From Paenibacillus silviterrae (GTDB lineage: Bacteria > Bacillota > Bacilli > Paenibacillales > NBRC-103111), in the NCBI RefSeq assembly GCF_030167925.1, contig NZ_JASKUT010000001.1, forward strand, positions 2,294,001 through 2,358,000: a stretch of DNA of 64,000 nucleotides, written 5' to 3'. The position numbers and the translations under genes are program-made. Shown piece after piece: positions 33,705-42,314 of this stretch (position 1 is its first letter; each line of letters starts with the position of its first letter). A model generated the notes under the pieces. The model searched no databases, was not told where the DNA came from, and saw only the letters and a program-made list of their open reading frames with translations.

Positions 33705-33787
33705 GACAGCCCCCTCATTCGTGCTTATTGCTTAATATCTTACCATAGAAATAGGAAAAGAAGTTAAAAAAAATGTAAAAACAACAC

Positions 33788-33822
33788 GAAAAAAGCCCGT
33801 TTCCTTCACGGAAACGAGCCTT
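33788..33822 (-). terminator. Terminator of the ferredoxin gene
   Basis: On the minus strand AAGGCTCGTTTCC, a GTGA loop and GGAAACGGGCTT, followed by six T. Confidence 0.8.
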
Positions 33823-33847
33823 ATCAGGACTATGGAACTAGTCACTA

Positions 33848-34108
<261 letters not shown>

Positions 34109-34123
34109 CTAACCTCATCCTAA

Positions 34124-34152
34124 AATATAATATAAAAGCTTCCAAAGTTCAA
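34124..34152 (-). promoter_or_regulatory. Sigma-A promoter of fer
   Basis: Minus strand TTGAAC (34147-34152), 17-bp spacer, TATATT (34124-34129). Confidence 0.65.
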
Positions 34153-34223
34153 ATAGAAAGTAGCTAAGCTATTGATAACCAATCGTTATAGGGCTGATTA
34201 GCAACACTTAATCCGCTGATCCG

Positions 34224-34727
34224 CTAGGTTTTCAGCTGCATTCTATTTTCAATAAATCTAGCGATGGCTGTAATGTCGTCAGGATGGAATACCGGAACCT
34301 CCGGTACCGTCTTGGCCTCCCCGGGGCAAGGCGTGACCCAAGCGATCGGATCCGGGCTCAGCTTCTGCACGATGCTTGCTTGTTCCGCATCCCTGAAAAT
34401 CGCCAGCTTGGGATGGCCCTCCTGCTTGAAGCCTTCGACAAGGATCAGGTCCGCATGCTGCTCGGCATGCTCCAATACGTTATTCAGGCTAATGGCCGAC
34501 TTTGTAAACGAAGCGACCCGATCCGGTGAAACAACAAACACCGCTGAAGCGCCAGAGGAAATAAATGCGGCCGAATCCGTTCCCGCGACTTCTTTATAAT
34601 GCCCATGTGCATCATGCTTAATTACGGCCACCCTAAGACCATTTCGCTCGAAATGCTCCGCCAAACGAGTGATGAGTGTCGTCTTCCCGCTGCCGGAATA
34701 GCCTCCGAAGCCGATGACGGTTGTCAT
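34224..34727 (-). CDS. mobB: Molybdopterin-guanine dinucleotide biosynthesis protein MobB, 167 aa
   Basis: P-loop GTPase-like protein that assists formation of the Mo-bis-MGD cofactor. Walker A is GYSGSGKTTL near residues 9-18; also VIKHDAHGHY and ILVEGFKQEGHPKL, the normal MobB landmarks. Its ATG overlaps the dinB stop (ATGA), so translation is coupled to the DNA polymerase. No other molybdenum cofactor gene is in the window. Confidence 0.9.
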   Translation of the reverse strand: MTTVIGFGGYSGSGKTTLITRLAEHFERNGLRVAVIKHDAHGHYKEVAGTDSAAFISSGASAVFVVSPDRVASFTKSAISLNNVLEHAEQHADLILVEGFKQEGHPKLAIFRDAEQASIVQKLSPDPIAWVTPCPGEAKTVPEVPVFHPDDITAIARFIENRMQLKT

Positions 34728-36031
34728 AGCTCTTCCTCCCAACCCTTGTCCTTTAAATGATCCATCTGCAGGGATGTGCCTCGCAGCCTTTTATTGCGGA
34801 TGAGGGTCGATGGATCGTCTCCCAGCATCCCCGCCGTCAGAATGGCTCCCTCGCCGAATTTATCGCGGATGGCGTCCATCGCCTGGGTCAGCTTTTCCTT
34901 CACGGGCTCCTTCTCGTAATCGAATAAATCGAGCTGAAGCGCCGTCTCCTTCTTCGCCGATAAATTTTGCAGCGTCACTCCCAGCAAACGTACGGGCTTC
35001 CCATCGGGCCAATGCTGCTCGAACAGCTTACAAGCCGTATGGTAAAAATCCTCCCTGCTCTCAGACGGCTTAGGCAGCTTCACGGCGCGTGTGATCGTCT
35101 TCATGTCAGGATCGCGGATTGTAATCTGCACGGTATTCGCCATGAGCTCCTGCCTTCGGAGCCGCCGGCCGACCTGGTCGGCGAGATTGAGGAATACGCG
35201 GGCAATGTCCTCGCGCCGCGTATAATTCGTAGGCAATGTGGTCGTATGGCCGATCGATTTGCTCTGCTCCTGCTCCGGGTTAACCGGGGAATCATCCTCT
35301 CCGTTGGCAGCTCGTTTCAAAACAGGGCCCATGATCCCGAAGCGCTCCGACAGAAGCCGCTCGTCCGCTTGCGCCAGCTGACCCAATGTATGGATGTTCA
35401 GCCGCTTCAGCTTCTCGGCCGTCTTCCTGCCGATCCCGTACAGCTGCGCGCAAGGCAGCGGCCACAGCAGCACGGGGACGTCACGCTTTCTGAGCACCGT
35501 AAGCCCGTTCGGCTTCTTCATATCCGATGCCATCTTGGCCAGCAGCTTGTTCGGCGCGACGCCGATGGAGCACGGCAGCTGAAGCTCATTTCGAACGCGC
35601 GATTGAATCCGTTCCGCAATCTCGAGCGGCGTTCCAAACTGCTTGGAGCCCGTTATATCCATGTAGCACTCATCGATGGACATCGCTTCGATCATCGGTG
35701 TATATTCATAAGCTATTTGCATGAAGCGCTTGGAAAACCGCCGGTACAGCTCAAAATCGGGAGCAATAAGCACTAGCTCGGGGCAGAGCTTCAGCGCTTC
35801 CCTTACCTGCATACCCGTTTTTACCCCAACGGCTCTCGCGGCATAGGAACAGGTTACTATAATGCCTCTGCGCTGCTCCACACTGCCCGAAACGGCAATC
35901 GGCCTGCCGCGGTACTTATCCGGCTCCACGGCTTCATGCACCGAGCAGTAGAACGCATTCATATCCATGTGCAAGATCACTCTACCCTTGACAGGATAAC
36001 TGCTCTCTACATCGGAGCCTTTCAAATGCAT
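34724..36031 (-). CDS. dinB: DNA polymerase IV (Y family), 435 aa
   Basis: Error-prone translesion polymerase. Catalytic motifs HMDMNAFYCSV and SIDECYMD carry the metal Asp/Glu residues; helix-hairpin-helix in LYGIGRKTAEKLKRLNI; little-finger domain about residues 245-360; a C-terminal sliding-clamp peptide QLDLF near residue 385. The ~50 residues after that are an extra tail. The leader has TTGATT-N16-TATAGA (36080-36107) but no LexA-type GAAC-N4-GTTC box. Confidence 0.92.
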   Translation of the reverse strand: MHLKGSDVESSYPVKGRVILHMDMNAFYCSVHEAVEPDKYRGRPIAVSGSVEQRRGIIVTCSYAARAVGVKTGMQVREALKLCPELVLIAPDFELYRRFSKRFMQIAYEYTPMIEAMSIDECYMDITGSKQFGTPLEIAERIQSRVRNELQLPCSIGVAPNKLLAKMASDMKKPNGLTVLRKRDVPVLLWPLPCAQLYGIGRKTAEKLKRLNIHTLGQLAQADERLLSERFGIMGPVLKRAANGEDDSPVNPEQEQSKSIGHTTTLPTNYTRREDIARVFLNLADQVGRRLRRQELMANTVQITIRDPDMKTITRAVKLPKPSESREDFYHTACKLFEQHWPDGKPVRLLGVTLQNLSAKKETALQLDLFDYEKEPVKEKLTQAMDAIRDKFGEGAILTAGMLGDDPSTLIRNKRLRGTSLQMDHLKDKGWEEEL

Positions 36032-36079
36032 GTCACACCAGCACCTTACTATTGAGACTTTCCTTCCTCCTAAATCTAG

Positions 36080-36107
36080 TCTATACTTGGCCCCGTAAGG
36101 AAATCAA
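36080..36107 (-). promoter_or_regulatory. Sigma-A promoter of dinB-mobB
   Basis: Minus strand TTGATT (36102-36107), 16-bp spacer, TATAGA (36080-36085). A strong AGGAGGAAGG follows at about +10 with no start codon in range. Confidence 0.5.
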
Positions 36108-36161
36108 GGCAAACCGCCTCTTCTATTTTCGCGAAAAACATACCCTTTCATGTAAATATTG

Positions 36162-36170
36162 TGCTATAAT
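36162..36170 (+). promoter_or_regulatory. Extended -10 promoter of cimA
   Basis: TGCTATAAT, an extended -10 (TGn plus TATAAT), without a clear -35 hexamer, about 49 bp before the cimA start codon. Confidence 0.5.
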
Positions 36171-36218
36171 TATAAATTATACTTAGCGCTTGCAATGGAT
36201 ACGTCAGGAGGAAGGTAG

Positions 36219-37838
36219 ATGAAAAGCACGGTTAAAATCTTTGACACAACCTTGCGTGACGGCACACAAGGGGAAGGCATCAGCCTGTCCGTGGAAGATA
36301 AATTGAAAATCGCCTTGAAGCTGGATGCTTTAGGCGTTACTTATATTGAGGGCGGCTGGCCCGGAAGCAACAACAAGGACATTGAATTTTTCAACCGCGT
36401 GAAGGAATTGCCTTTAAAGCATGCGAAAATCACGGCTTTCGGCAGCACGCGCCGCAAGGACACACTCCCCGAAGACGATGTGAACTTGAACCGCATTCTC
36501 GAGGTCGGCGTTTCCGTTGCCACCATCTTCGGCAAGTCGTGGGATTTCCATGTACATAAGGCAATCCAAACGACCCTGGAAGAGAATCTTTCCATGATTT
36601 ACGACTCCGTCAAATATTTGAAGAGCAAAGGCCTTGAGGTTATTTATGACGGAGAGCATTTCTTTGACGGCTACAAGAACAACCCGGACTATGCACTGCA
36701 GACGATTAAGAAAGCTGAAGAGGCCGGTGCGGACTGGATCGTGCTTTGCGATACGAACGGAGGATCCCTCCCTCACGAAGTGACGGAGATCGTTACCGTA
36801 GTGAAGCAGACGGTCAAAACCCCAATCGGCATTCACGCCCATAACGACTGCGAGCTCGGAGCAGCCAACAGTTTAGCTGCCGTAATGGCCGGCGCTACTC
36901 AGGTACAGGGAACGATCAATGGATACGGCGAGCGCTGCGGCAACGCCAATCTGTGCTCCGTTATCCCGAACCTTCAACTGAAGCTGAAATACGATGTCAT
37001 TTCCGAGGAGCAGCTGGCAAGCCTCTCCAGCGTAGCCCGTTACGTTAGCGAGGTGGCCAACATGCACATGCCGGTAAACCAGCCTTTCGTCGGCGCTGCG
37101 GCATTCGCCCATAAGGGAGGCATTCATGTTTCCGCTATCCTGCGTCATTCCAGCACTTATGAGCATATCACTCCGGAGCTGGTCGGAAATAAGCAGCGCG
37201 TCTTGGTGTCGGAGCTGGCAGGGCAAAGCAACTTGGTCTTCAAGGCACAGGAGCTGGGGCTGGACTTCGATATCAACAATGCACAAACCAAGCAGCTGAT
37301 CGAACAGATCAAGGACATGGAGCATCAAGGGTACCAATTCGAAGGCGCCGACGCCTCTCTTGAGCTGCTCATCCGCGATGCCTACGGCAAATTGGAAGAA
37401 GTCTTCACTCTCGAATCGTTCAAGATTATGGTTGGTAAATCCTCCCCTAATCAAGCGGTCGTATCGGAAGCCATCGTCAAGGTGAAGGTGCATGGCGAAA
37501 CCATCTACAACGCTGCCGAAGGGAACGGTCCGGTCAACGCTTTGGACAACGCTCTACGCAAGTGCTTGATTCAGCATTACCCTGGAATTCAGGATATGTA
37601 CTTATCCGATTACAAGGTGCGCGTCTTGGATGAAAAGGATACAACAGCTGCGAAGGTTCGCGTTCTAATCGAATCGACCGACCAGAAGTACACATGGAAT
37701 ACGGTTGGCGTTTCGGACAATATAATCGAGGCCAGCTGGTATGCGCTGGCGGACAGCATTCGATATGCTCTGATGGGGCAGCATCGAATCGAACAGCAGG
37801 AAGAAGCCCGAGAGCGACTCGGGCTGGTGAACCACTAA
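36219..37838 (+). CDS. cimA: (R)-citramalate synthase, 539 aa
   Basis: DRE-TIM metallolyase condensing pyruvate and acetyl-CoA to citramalate, the first step of threonine-independent isoleucine synthesis. Visible: FDTTLRDGTQGEGISLS with the metal Asp, the metal-binding HAHND, NGYGERCGNANL, and a C-terminal LeuA-type allosteric domain (about residues 395-520). The length and the GGWPGSNNKD segment fit the CimA/LeuA2 group rather than 2-isopropylmalate synthase. GGAGG precedes the start. No T-box leader was recognised. Other branched-chain genes are not in the window. Confidence 0.9.
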   Translation: MKSTVKIFDTTLRDGTQGEGISLSVEDKLKIALKLDALGVTYIEGGWPGSNNKDIEFFNRVKELPLKHAKITAFGSTRRKDTLPEDDVNLNRILEVGVSVATIFGKSWDFHVHKAIQTTLEENLSMIYDSVKYLKSKGLEVIYDGEHFFDGYKNNPDYALQTIKKAEEAGADWIVLCDTNGGSLPHEVTEIVTVVKQTVKTPIGIHAHNDCELGAANSLAAVMAGATQVQGTINGYGERCGNANLCSVIPNLQLKLKYDVISEEQLASLSSVARYVSEVANMHMPVNQPFVGAAAFAHKGGIHVSAILRHSSTYEHITPELVGNKQRVLVSELAGQSNLVFKAQELGLDFDINNAQTKQLIEQIKDMEHQGYQFEGADASLELLIRDAYGKLEEVFTLESFKIMVGKSSPNQAVVSEAIVKVKVHGETIYNAAEGNGPVNALDNALRKCLIQHYPGIQDMYLSDYKVRVLDEKDTTAAKVRVLIESTDQKYTWNTVGVSDNIIEASWYALADSIRYALMGQHRIEQQEEARERLGLVNH

Positions 37839-37845
37839 GAAATGG

Positions 37846-37882
37846 AAGCTCTGCTTGGCCATGGCCCAAGTGGAGCTTTTTT
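37846..37882 (+). terminator. Terminator after cimA
   Basis: Stem AAGCTC-CTTGG pairing with CCAAG-GGAGCTT around a short loop, followed by TTTTTT. Confidence 0.75.
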
Positions 37883-37898
37883 GCATGCCGCTTGAAGC

Positions 37899-38441
37899 CT
37901 ATGCTCCGATTAAACGCTGAATTTTCTTTTCAAGCTCTTCCGGCGGGAGCACGTGAATAACTTCTACCAGATTGCCATTTTTATCAATAAGGAAGCTTGT
38001 CGGAACAAACATCAACCGATAATCGTCGGCCGCTTTTCCCTGCACATCGAACAGCACCGGAAACGTAAAGCCATATTGCTTTGCGAATTTTTTCGCGCTT
38101 TCCACCCGATCCCCTTTGGTCACATTCACCGCATACAGATCGATCCGATCGCTATATTTGGCGTACATCTGCTGCAAACTCGGCGCTTCTTCATGACACG
38201 GCCCGCACCAGGAAGCCCAGAAGTTAACCACCAGGGGCTTATCGCGCCGTCCTCCTACATGAAATTCCTTTCCTTGTGAATCCTTTAATACAAAGCTTGG
38301 TACGGGTCTCGCAATCGCGATTTCCGGCGGCTTCTTCGCCGCGGCCATCTGCACTTGCCCGCTATCCTGCTTTACAGTCTGAAGGATGGCCATGGTTGCC
38401 AGAAAAACGGCAATCAACATCAAGGGTATTGTCTTTTTCAT
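37899..38441 (-). CDS. TlpA/ResA-like membrane-anchored thioredoxin, 180 aa
   Basis: N-terminal anchor helix (about residues 5-21), then an AhpC/TSA-Redoxin-type thioredoxin domain with the active site WASWCGPCHEE (Cys79, Cys82) and cis-Pro in FVPTSFLID. ResA-like proteins reduce cytochrome c apoproteins or other extracytoplasmic thiols. No cytochrome genes are adjacent, so the client is unknown. Convergent with cimA. Confidence 0.88.
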   Translation of the reverse strand: MKKTIPLMLIAVFLATMAILQTVKQDSGQVQMAAAKKPPEIAIARPVPSFVLKDSQGKEFHVGGRRDKPLVVNFWASWCGPCHEEAPSLQQMYAKYSDRIDLYAVNVTKGDRVESAKKFAKQYGFTFPVLFDVQGKAADDYRLMFVPTSFLIDKNGNLVEVIHVLPPEELEKKIQRLIGA

Positions 38442-38602
38442 AAGCTCCTCCCGCCGATGTTCGTTTTACCCTCAGTATCCCCGACTTTTGCCCAAAGCTT
38501 TCACGGCACATCCCAAAACTCGGAAAGAATGACAGCATTCCCACATGGGTACATTATCACTGACCTGAACTACATCCAAGCTGTAGAGGAGAAGAGATCG
38601 GC

Positions 38603-39922
38603 ATGGAAAAAACAAAAGCAAAACGGCTAATCATCGGTTTCGACCGCTCAGATGATGAAGAAGAAGTATCCCCTCCTTCGAAAACCAAGAAGCAAGGGGA
38701 GTCTAAGAAAAAGGGCGAATCCAAAGGGCGGATCTGGGAGTTTATCGCCATCGCGACGGTACCTTTGGTCCTTGTGCTGGGGAACTCGATGCTCGTGCCG
38801 ATTTTGCCCGAGATGCAGGAACGGCTCGGCATCAGCCAATTTCAAAGCAGCCTCGTGATTACGCTATTTTCCGTTACTGCGGGGCTCGTCATTCCCGTTG
38901 CCGGCTACTTATCGGACCGGTTCTCGCGCAAGGCTATCATCATTCCTTCGCTCATCATTTATGGCGCAGCGGGAGTATTAGCAGGCTTCGGCGCCGTCTG
39001 GAATTCGTATACAGTCATTATTATCGCGAGAGCGATACAGGGCTTCGGCGCTGCCGGGACAGCCCCCATAGCTATGGCCCTGGCCGGCGACTTGTATAAG
39101 GGAGCAACGGAAAGTAAGGCGGTCGGCCTTACGGAAGCATCCAATGGAACGGGTAAGGTCATCAGTCCGATCCTCGGTTCCTTGTTTGCTTTAATTGTAT
39201 GGTACGCGCCGTTCTTCGCTTTCCCCGTGTTCTGTCTCATTTCCATCCTGGCGGTAATATTTTTACTGAAGGAGCCGAAGCGCGAGAAGGCTCCGCCGAA
39301 GCTTAAAGAGTATATTCATACGATTGGAAATACGATGAAGGAAAAGGGCCGCTGGCTGATCACCTCCTTTTTCGCCGGGTCTCTTGCCTTGTTTATTTTG
39401 TTCGGTGTGCTATTCTACTTGTCCGATATTCTGGAGGCCCCTCCCTTTAACATCGATGGCGTCAAAAAAGGCTTTGTTCTCGCGATTCCATTGCTCGGCA
39501 TGGTCATCACATCCTACACAACCGGGTCTCTTATCAAGAAGAACGGTACGCTGATGCGCTGGCTGATGAATATCGGGATGCTCTTAATGTCCGTATCGCT
39601 CGGTCTTTGTATTTTCATCAATCGCGATAATCTGTATTTGTTTATCGGGCTGCTTACCTTAAGCAGTATCGGAACCGGATTGTTGCTCCCTTGCTTAAAT
39701 ACCATGATCACCGGATCCGTCAAGAAAGATCAGCGCGGAATCATCACCTCGTTATACAGCAGCTTACGGTTTCTTGGGGTGGCGTTCGGACCTCCGCTGT
39801 TCGGCTGGATGATGGAGATCTCCGATCGAATCGTGTTCATTACGGTTACGGTTCTGGCTGTCATCACCTTGGGACTTGTTTTCTTCCTGATCCGGCCGAA
39901 AGGCAAGTTGGAGGAAGCCTAG
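38603..39922 (+). CDS. MFS efflux transporter, 439 aa
   Basis: Twelve-helix major facilitator of the DHA1 drug-exporter type: motif A in GYLSDRFSRKAII, RAIQGFGAAGTAP as the motif C-like region and a central loop (EPKREKAPPKLKEY). It has a ~45-residue hydrophilic N-terminal tail rich in Lys, Glu and Ser, unusual for the family. GAGGAG is 11 bases before ATG. Substrate unknown. Confidence 0.87.
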   Translation: MEKTKAKRLIIGFDRSDDEEEVSPPSKTKKQGESKKKGESKGRIWEFIAIATVPLVLVLGNSMLVPILPEMQERLGISQFQSSLVITLFSVTAGLVIPVAGYLSDRFSRKAIIIPSLIIYGAAGVLAGFGAVWNSYTVIIIARAIQGFGAAGTAPIAMALAGDLYKGATESKAVGLTEASNGTGKVISPILGSLFALIVWYAPFFAFPVFCLISILAVIFLLKEPKREKAPPKLKEYIHTIGNTMKEKGRWLITSFFAGSLALFILFGVLFYLSDILEAPPFNIDGVKKGFVLAIPLLGMVITSYTTGSLIKKNGTLMRWLMNIGMLLMSVSLGLCIFINRDNLYLFIGLLTLSSIGTGLLLPCLNTMITGSVKKDQRGIITSLYSSLRFLGVAFGPPLFGWMMEISDRIVFITVTVLAVITLGLVFFLIRPKGKLEEA

Positions 39923-39982
39923 TCAAAGCGTTCCGGCTATTGTATAGTGGATATATACAGTGTTTTCGGGACAGGTGAACGA

Positions 39983-40420
39983 ATGGCGATTGGCGAAAAA
40001 TGGGGCATTTGCCCCGGAGTCATCAACGGGATTTTGACTTATTGCATACAGCAAAAGCCGCATGAAGCATGCGGCTTTGTTTTTGGTACGAAGCGGGAGG
40101 CTTCGGACATCCAGTATAAGATTCACGAATTCATGCCCGTTACCAACTGTGCCCAAACCCCTGAGACACACTTCGTTATGGCGCCCGCTCAGGTGATAGC
40201 GGCACTGTCAGAGCAAAGGGACGACCGATTGCTTCTAGGCATCGTCCATTCGCATCCTAGTGGACCCCCAATCCCTTCCGCTATGGATCTCAGCACGCCC
40301 TGGTATACCTTGCCCAGCCACTGGATTATTTCTCTCCAAGAGACCGGTACTCCCTCGATGCGGGGATACCGCTACACATCCGGAGGCCAATATGAAGAAC
40401 TGGATTATATTGTGAATTAA
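39983..40420 (+). CDS. JAMM/Mov34 family metallopeptidase, 145 aa
   Basis: Zinc isopeptidase fold: catalytic Glu in HEACGFVFG, and HSHPSGPPIPSAMD giving H-x-H-x-x-S-x7-D nearly as in JAMM. Stand-alone bacterial JAMM proteins are thought to cleave C-terminal extensions of sulfur-carrier or ubiquitin-like proteins, but no ThiS/MoaD-like gene is adjacent. ATG 39983 has AGGTG five bases upstream; the longer frame from 39947 has none. Confidence 0.85.
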   Translation: MAIGEKWGICPGVINGILTYCIQQKPHEACGFVFGTKREASDIQYKIHEFMPVTNCAQTPETHFVMAPAQVIAALSEQRDDRLLLGIVHSHPSGPPIPSAMDLSTPWYTLPSHWIISLQETGTPSMRGYRYTSGGQYEELDYIVN

Positions 40421-40422
40421 AA

Positions 40423-40458
40423 CAAAAAAACACCTCCAAAGTAATTGCTTGGGGTGTT
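40423..40458. terminator. Terminator between the JAMM and exonuclease genes
   Basis: Inverted arms AACACCTCCAA and TTGGGGTGTT with one mismatch; on the minus strand followed by seven T. Confidence 0.75.
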
Positions 40459-41202
40459 CTAGTGATGGCTTAAGCGGGCGTACAGATCGCCCAAGGTTGC
40501 AATATTTTTCTCTCTGATTTCCTTTAGGAAGCAGCCCCAGAGCTTGGCAGTCATCCGGGAATCCTCCAATGCATGATGACGCTTGAAAATTTCAATACCA
40601 TACATATTCAGTAAAGTATCCAGATCGTAGCTTGGAAGCTTGGGATGAAGCCACTTGGCAACCATCATGGTATCCAGCAATCGATGGGATAGGCTCGTTT
40701 TGGATGTGCGCCATAATGCGGAATTCAAAAAGTGCTTATCGTGTCCGGAGCCGTGGGCGACCAACACCTTTTTTTGAACAAACTCCAGAAAGCCGCGCAG
40801 TGCCTGCAACAGATCCGGAGCATCCATGGCCATTTCGTTCGTTATCCCCGTCAACGCTTCAATCTCTCGCGGTATGGCCCGCTTCGGATTCACCAGACTA
40901 TAGAAGGCTTCCCCTTCCAGAATGGTGTCTCCCTCTACGGCTACAGCCCCGAAGGATATAATTTCATCGCCGTTATACGGCGAAAAACCGGTGGTCTCCA
41001 GATCGAAAACCACCAGTTCTACCGTATCCAATGAAATGTCGTAAAGAGAATTACGCCGCTGCTCCTTCATAACGGAACGAATGAATGCCATTTGCTGAGC
41101 ACTTTGCACATCAAACATGGATGTTATGGCAGGAGTGATCCCTCCCATTTTATACAAATGCCACATTCTCCCTGCAGGCCTCATGTCCTTCACTTCGCTC
41201 AC
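40459..41202 (-). CDS. DnaQ-like 3'-5' exonuclease, 247 aa
   Basis: DEDDh exonuclease domain (about residues 60-230): ExoI FDLETTGF (Asp67, Glu69), ExoII VLVAHGSGHDKHFLN, ExoIII HHALEDSRMTAKL with catalytic His and Asp. This is the PolC/epsilon-type proofreading fold without a polymerase. The GTG start touches the stop of the upstream nucleotidyltransferase gene, so the two are coupled. In other bacteria the same pair is sometimes found together with CBS domains in one protein. Confidence 0.87.
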   Translation of the reverse strand: MSEVKDMRPAGRMWHLYKMGGITPAITSMFDVQSAQQMAFIRSVMKEQRRNSLYDISLDTVELVVFDLETTGFSPYNGDEIISFGAVAVEGDTILEGEAFYSLVNPKRAIPREIEALTGITNEMAMDAPDLLQALRGFLEFVQKKVLVAHGSGHDKHFLNSALWRTSKTSLSHRLLDTMMVAKWLHPKLPSYDLDTLLNMYGIEIFKRHHALEDSRMTAKLWGCFLKEIREKNIATLGDLYARLSHH

Positions 41203-42279
41203 CTAACCTTTGTCTATCTCATTATGAACGCTTTTTTTGACATACTTTTGCAGCTCCGCTCCGATGCGAAGACACAGCTTCAAAGCAGCTACTCTCTCCT
41301 TGGTCAGCTGCTCTGACGTCAGCTTGCCGCGTGTCGTATAATGACCGTCCTCCACCTGATACGGTGTCAGCGATCTCAGCTGGAGTGCGATCGACCAAGC
41401 CTCCAGCCAGTCTTGGCCGATCTCCTCTTCAACGAAGCCGCTCGCCATCAATCCCTTGATCCGCTCCTCCGTGCCCGAAGCCCGCAGACCCGCTTCGATA
41501 CCGAGCAGCCGGATCCCGTTCACAATGGGAATGTAAGCACCATACTTGATATCCACTCCGCCGGCATCTTCCCCGTAACGCTCTTTAATCAGCTGCCCGA
41601 ATAAACCAAGCGACACCTTGTGATGCAGCGTGTTGTGCAGCATATGCTCAAGCAAGGCAGGCTTACCGGCAACCTCACGATAAAGATCATCCAGCACGCT
41701 ATATCCCAGCATCGGCTCCCCGTACAGCGTTCGCATATCGGCGCCGATCAGCAAATACCGGATATTCTCCCAATGAGGCTCCTCCAGCCATTCGCGAAAC
41801 ATAGCCCGATAGCCGCTAAGGGGTTTTCGCCATTTATCGTTCGTGCATATGACTCCTCCGCTGCAGGGAGGGTAGCCTACCTGCTCCAGGCCTTCCGAAA
41901 TCCGAATCGACAGCTCGGTAAAATATTGCTCAGCCTCGAAAGCTTGAGCTTCATCAACAGGATCATCGTAAATGAGCCCGTTGTCTTGATCGCTCCATAA
42001 GGTTTGCTCCCCGCGGCCGCCGCTGCCAAAGAGCAGGAAAGCATAAGGCAGAGGAGCCGGCTTGCCTTCCTCTTTCATCTGAGCTTCCGCGAGGATGACT
42101 ACACGCCCAATGATCAAATCGTGAACTTCGTTTAACAGCCGGTTCCAGGATAGCGGAGACATAGAGAGGAGATGCCGCTGAAACTCCTCATGCAACCGGT
42201 CGCGCTCTATCCTCAGCTCCCCTATGTCGGATGCCTCGGACAGCAGAAGGCGAATGGGTTCTAATGAGAGACGTTCCAT
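41203..42279 (-). CDS. DUF294 GlnD-like nucleotidyltransferase, 358 aa
   Basis: Nucleotidyltransferase-fold protein. GSGGRGEQ (85-92) and SDQDNGLIY (96-104) give the G-S-x-x-R-x-E and D-x-D metal motifs as in GlnD uridylyltransferase; the C-terminal half (about 200-350) is the DUF294 helical domain. No HD or ACT domain, unlike GlnD. It starts 36 bp after the ammonium transporter gene and is coupled to an exonuclease. Its substrate is unknown; modification of a nitrogen-control protein is a hypothesis. Confidence 0.85.
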   Translation of the reverse strand: MERLSLEPIRLLLSEASDIGELRIERDRLHEEFQRHLLSMSPLSWNRLLNEVHDLIIGRVVILAEAQMKEEGKPAPLPYAFLLFGSGGRGEQTLWSDQDNGLIYDDPVDEAQAFEAEQYFTELSIRISEGLEQVGYPPCSGGVICTNDKWRKPLSGYRAMFREWLEEPHWENIRYLLIGADMRTLYGEPMLGYSVLDDLYREVAGKPALLEHMLHNTLHHKVSLGLFGQLIKERYGEDAGGVDIKYGAYIPIVNGIRLLGIEAGLRASGTEERIKGLMASGFVEEEIGQDWLEAWSIALQLRSLTPYQVEDGHYTTRGKLTSEQLTKERVAALKLCLRIGAELQKYVKKSVHNEIDKG

Positions 42280-42314
42280 AGCGGCATCCCCTTTTGCATA
42301 AAATGTCGTTCCTG

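Noticed and set aside
36060..36070. Strong AGGAGG on the minus strand in the dinB leader
   Set aside because: No ATG, GTG or TTG at workable spacing, so no gene could be assigned.
36032..36218. LexA (SOS) box at dinB
   Set aside because: No GAAC-N4-GTTC palindrome was found in the gap.
36032..36218. T-box leader before cimA
   Set aside because: The promoter lies about 50 bp from the start codon, too short for a T-box, and no T-box motif was seen.
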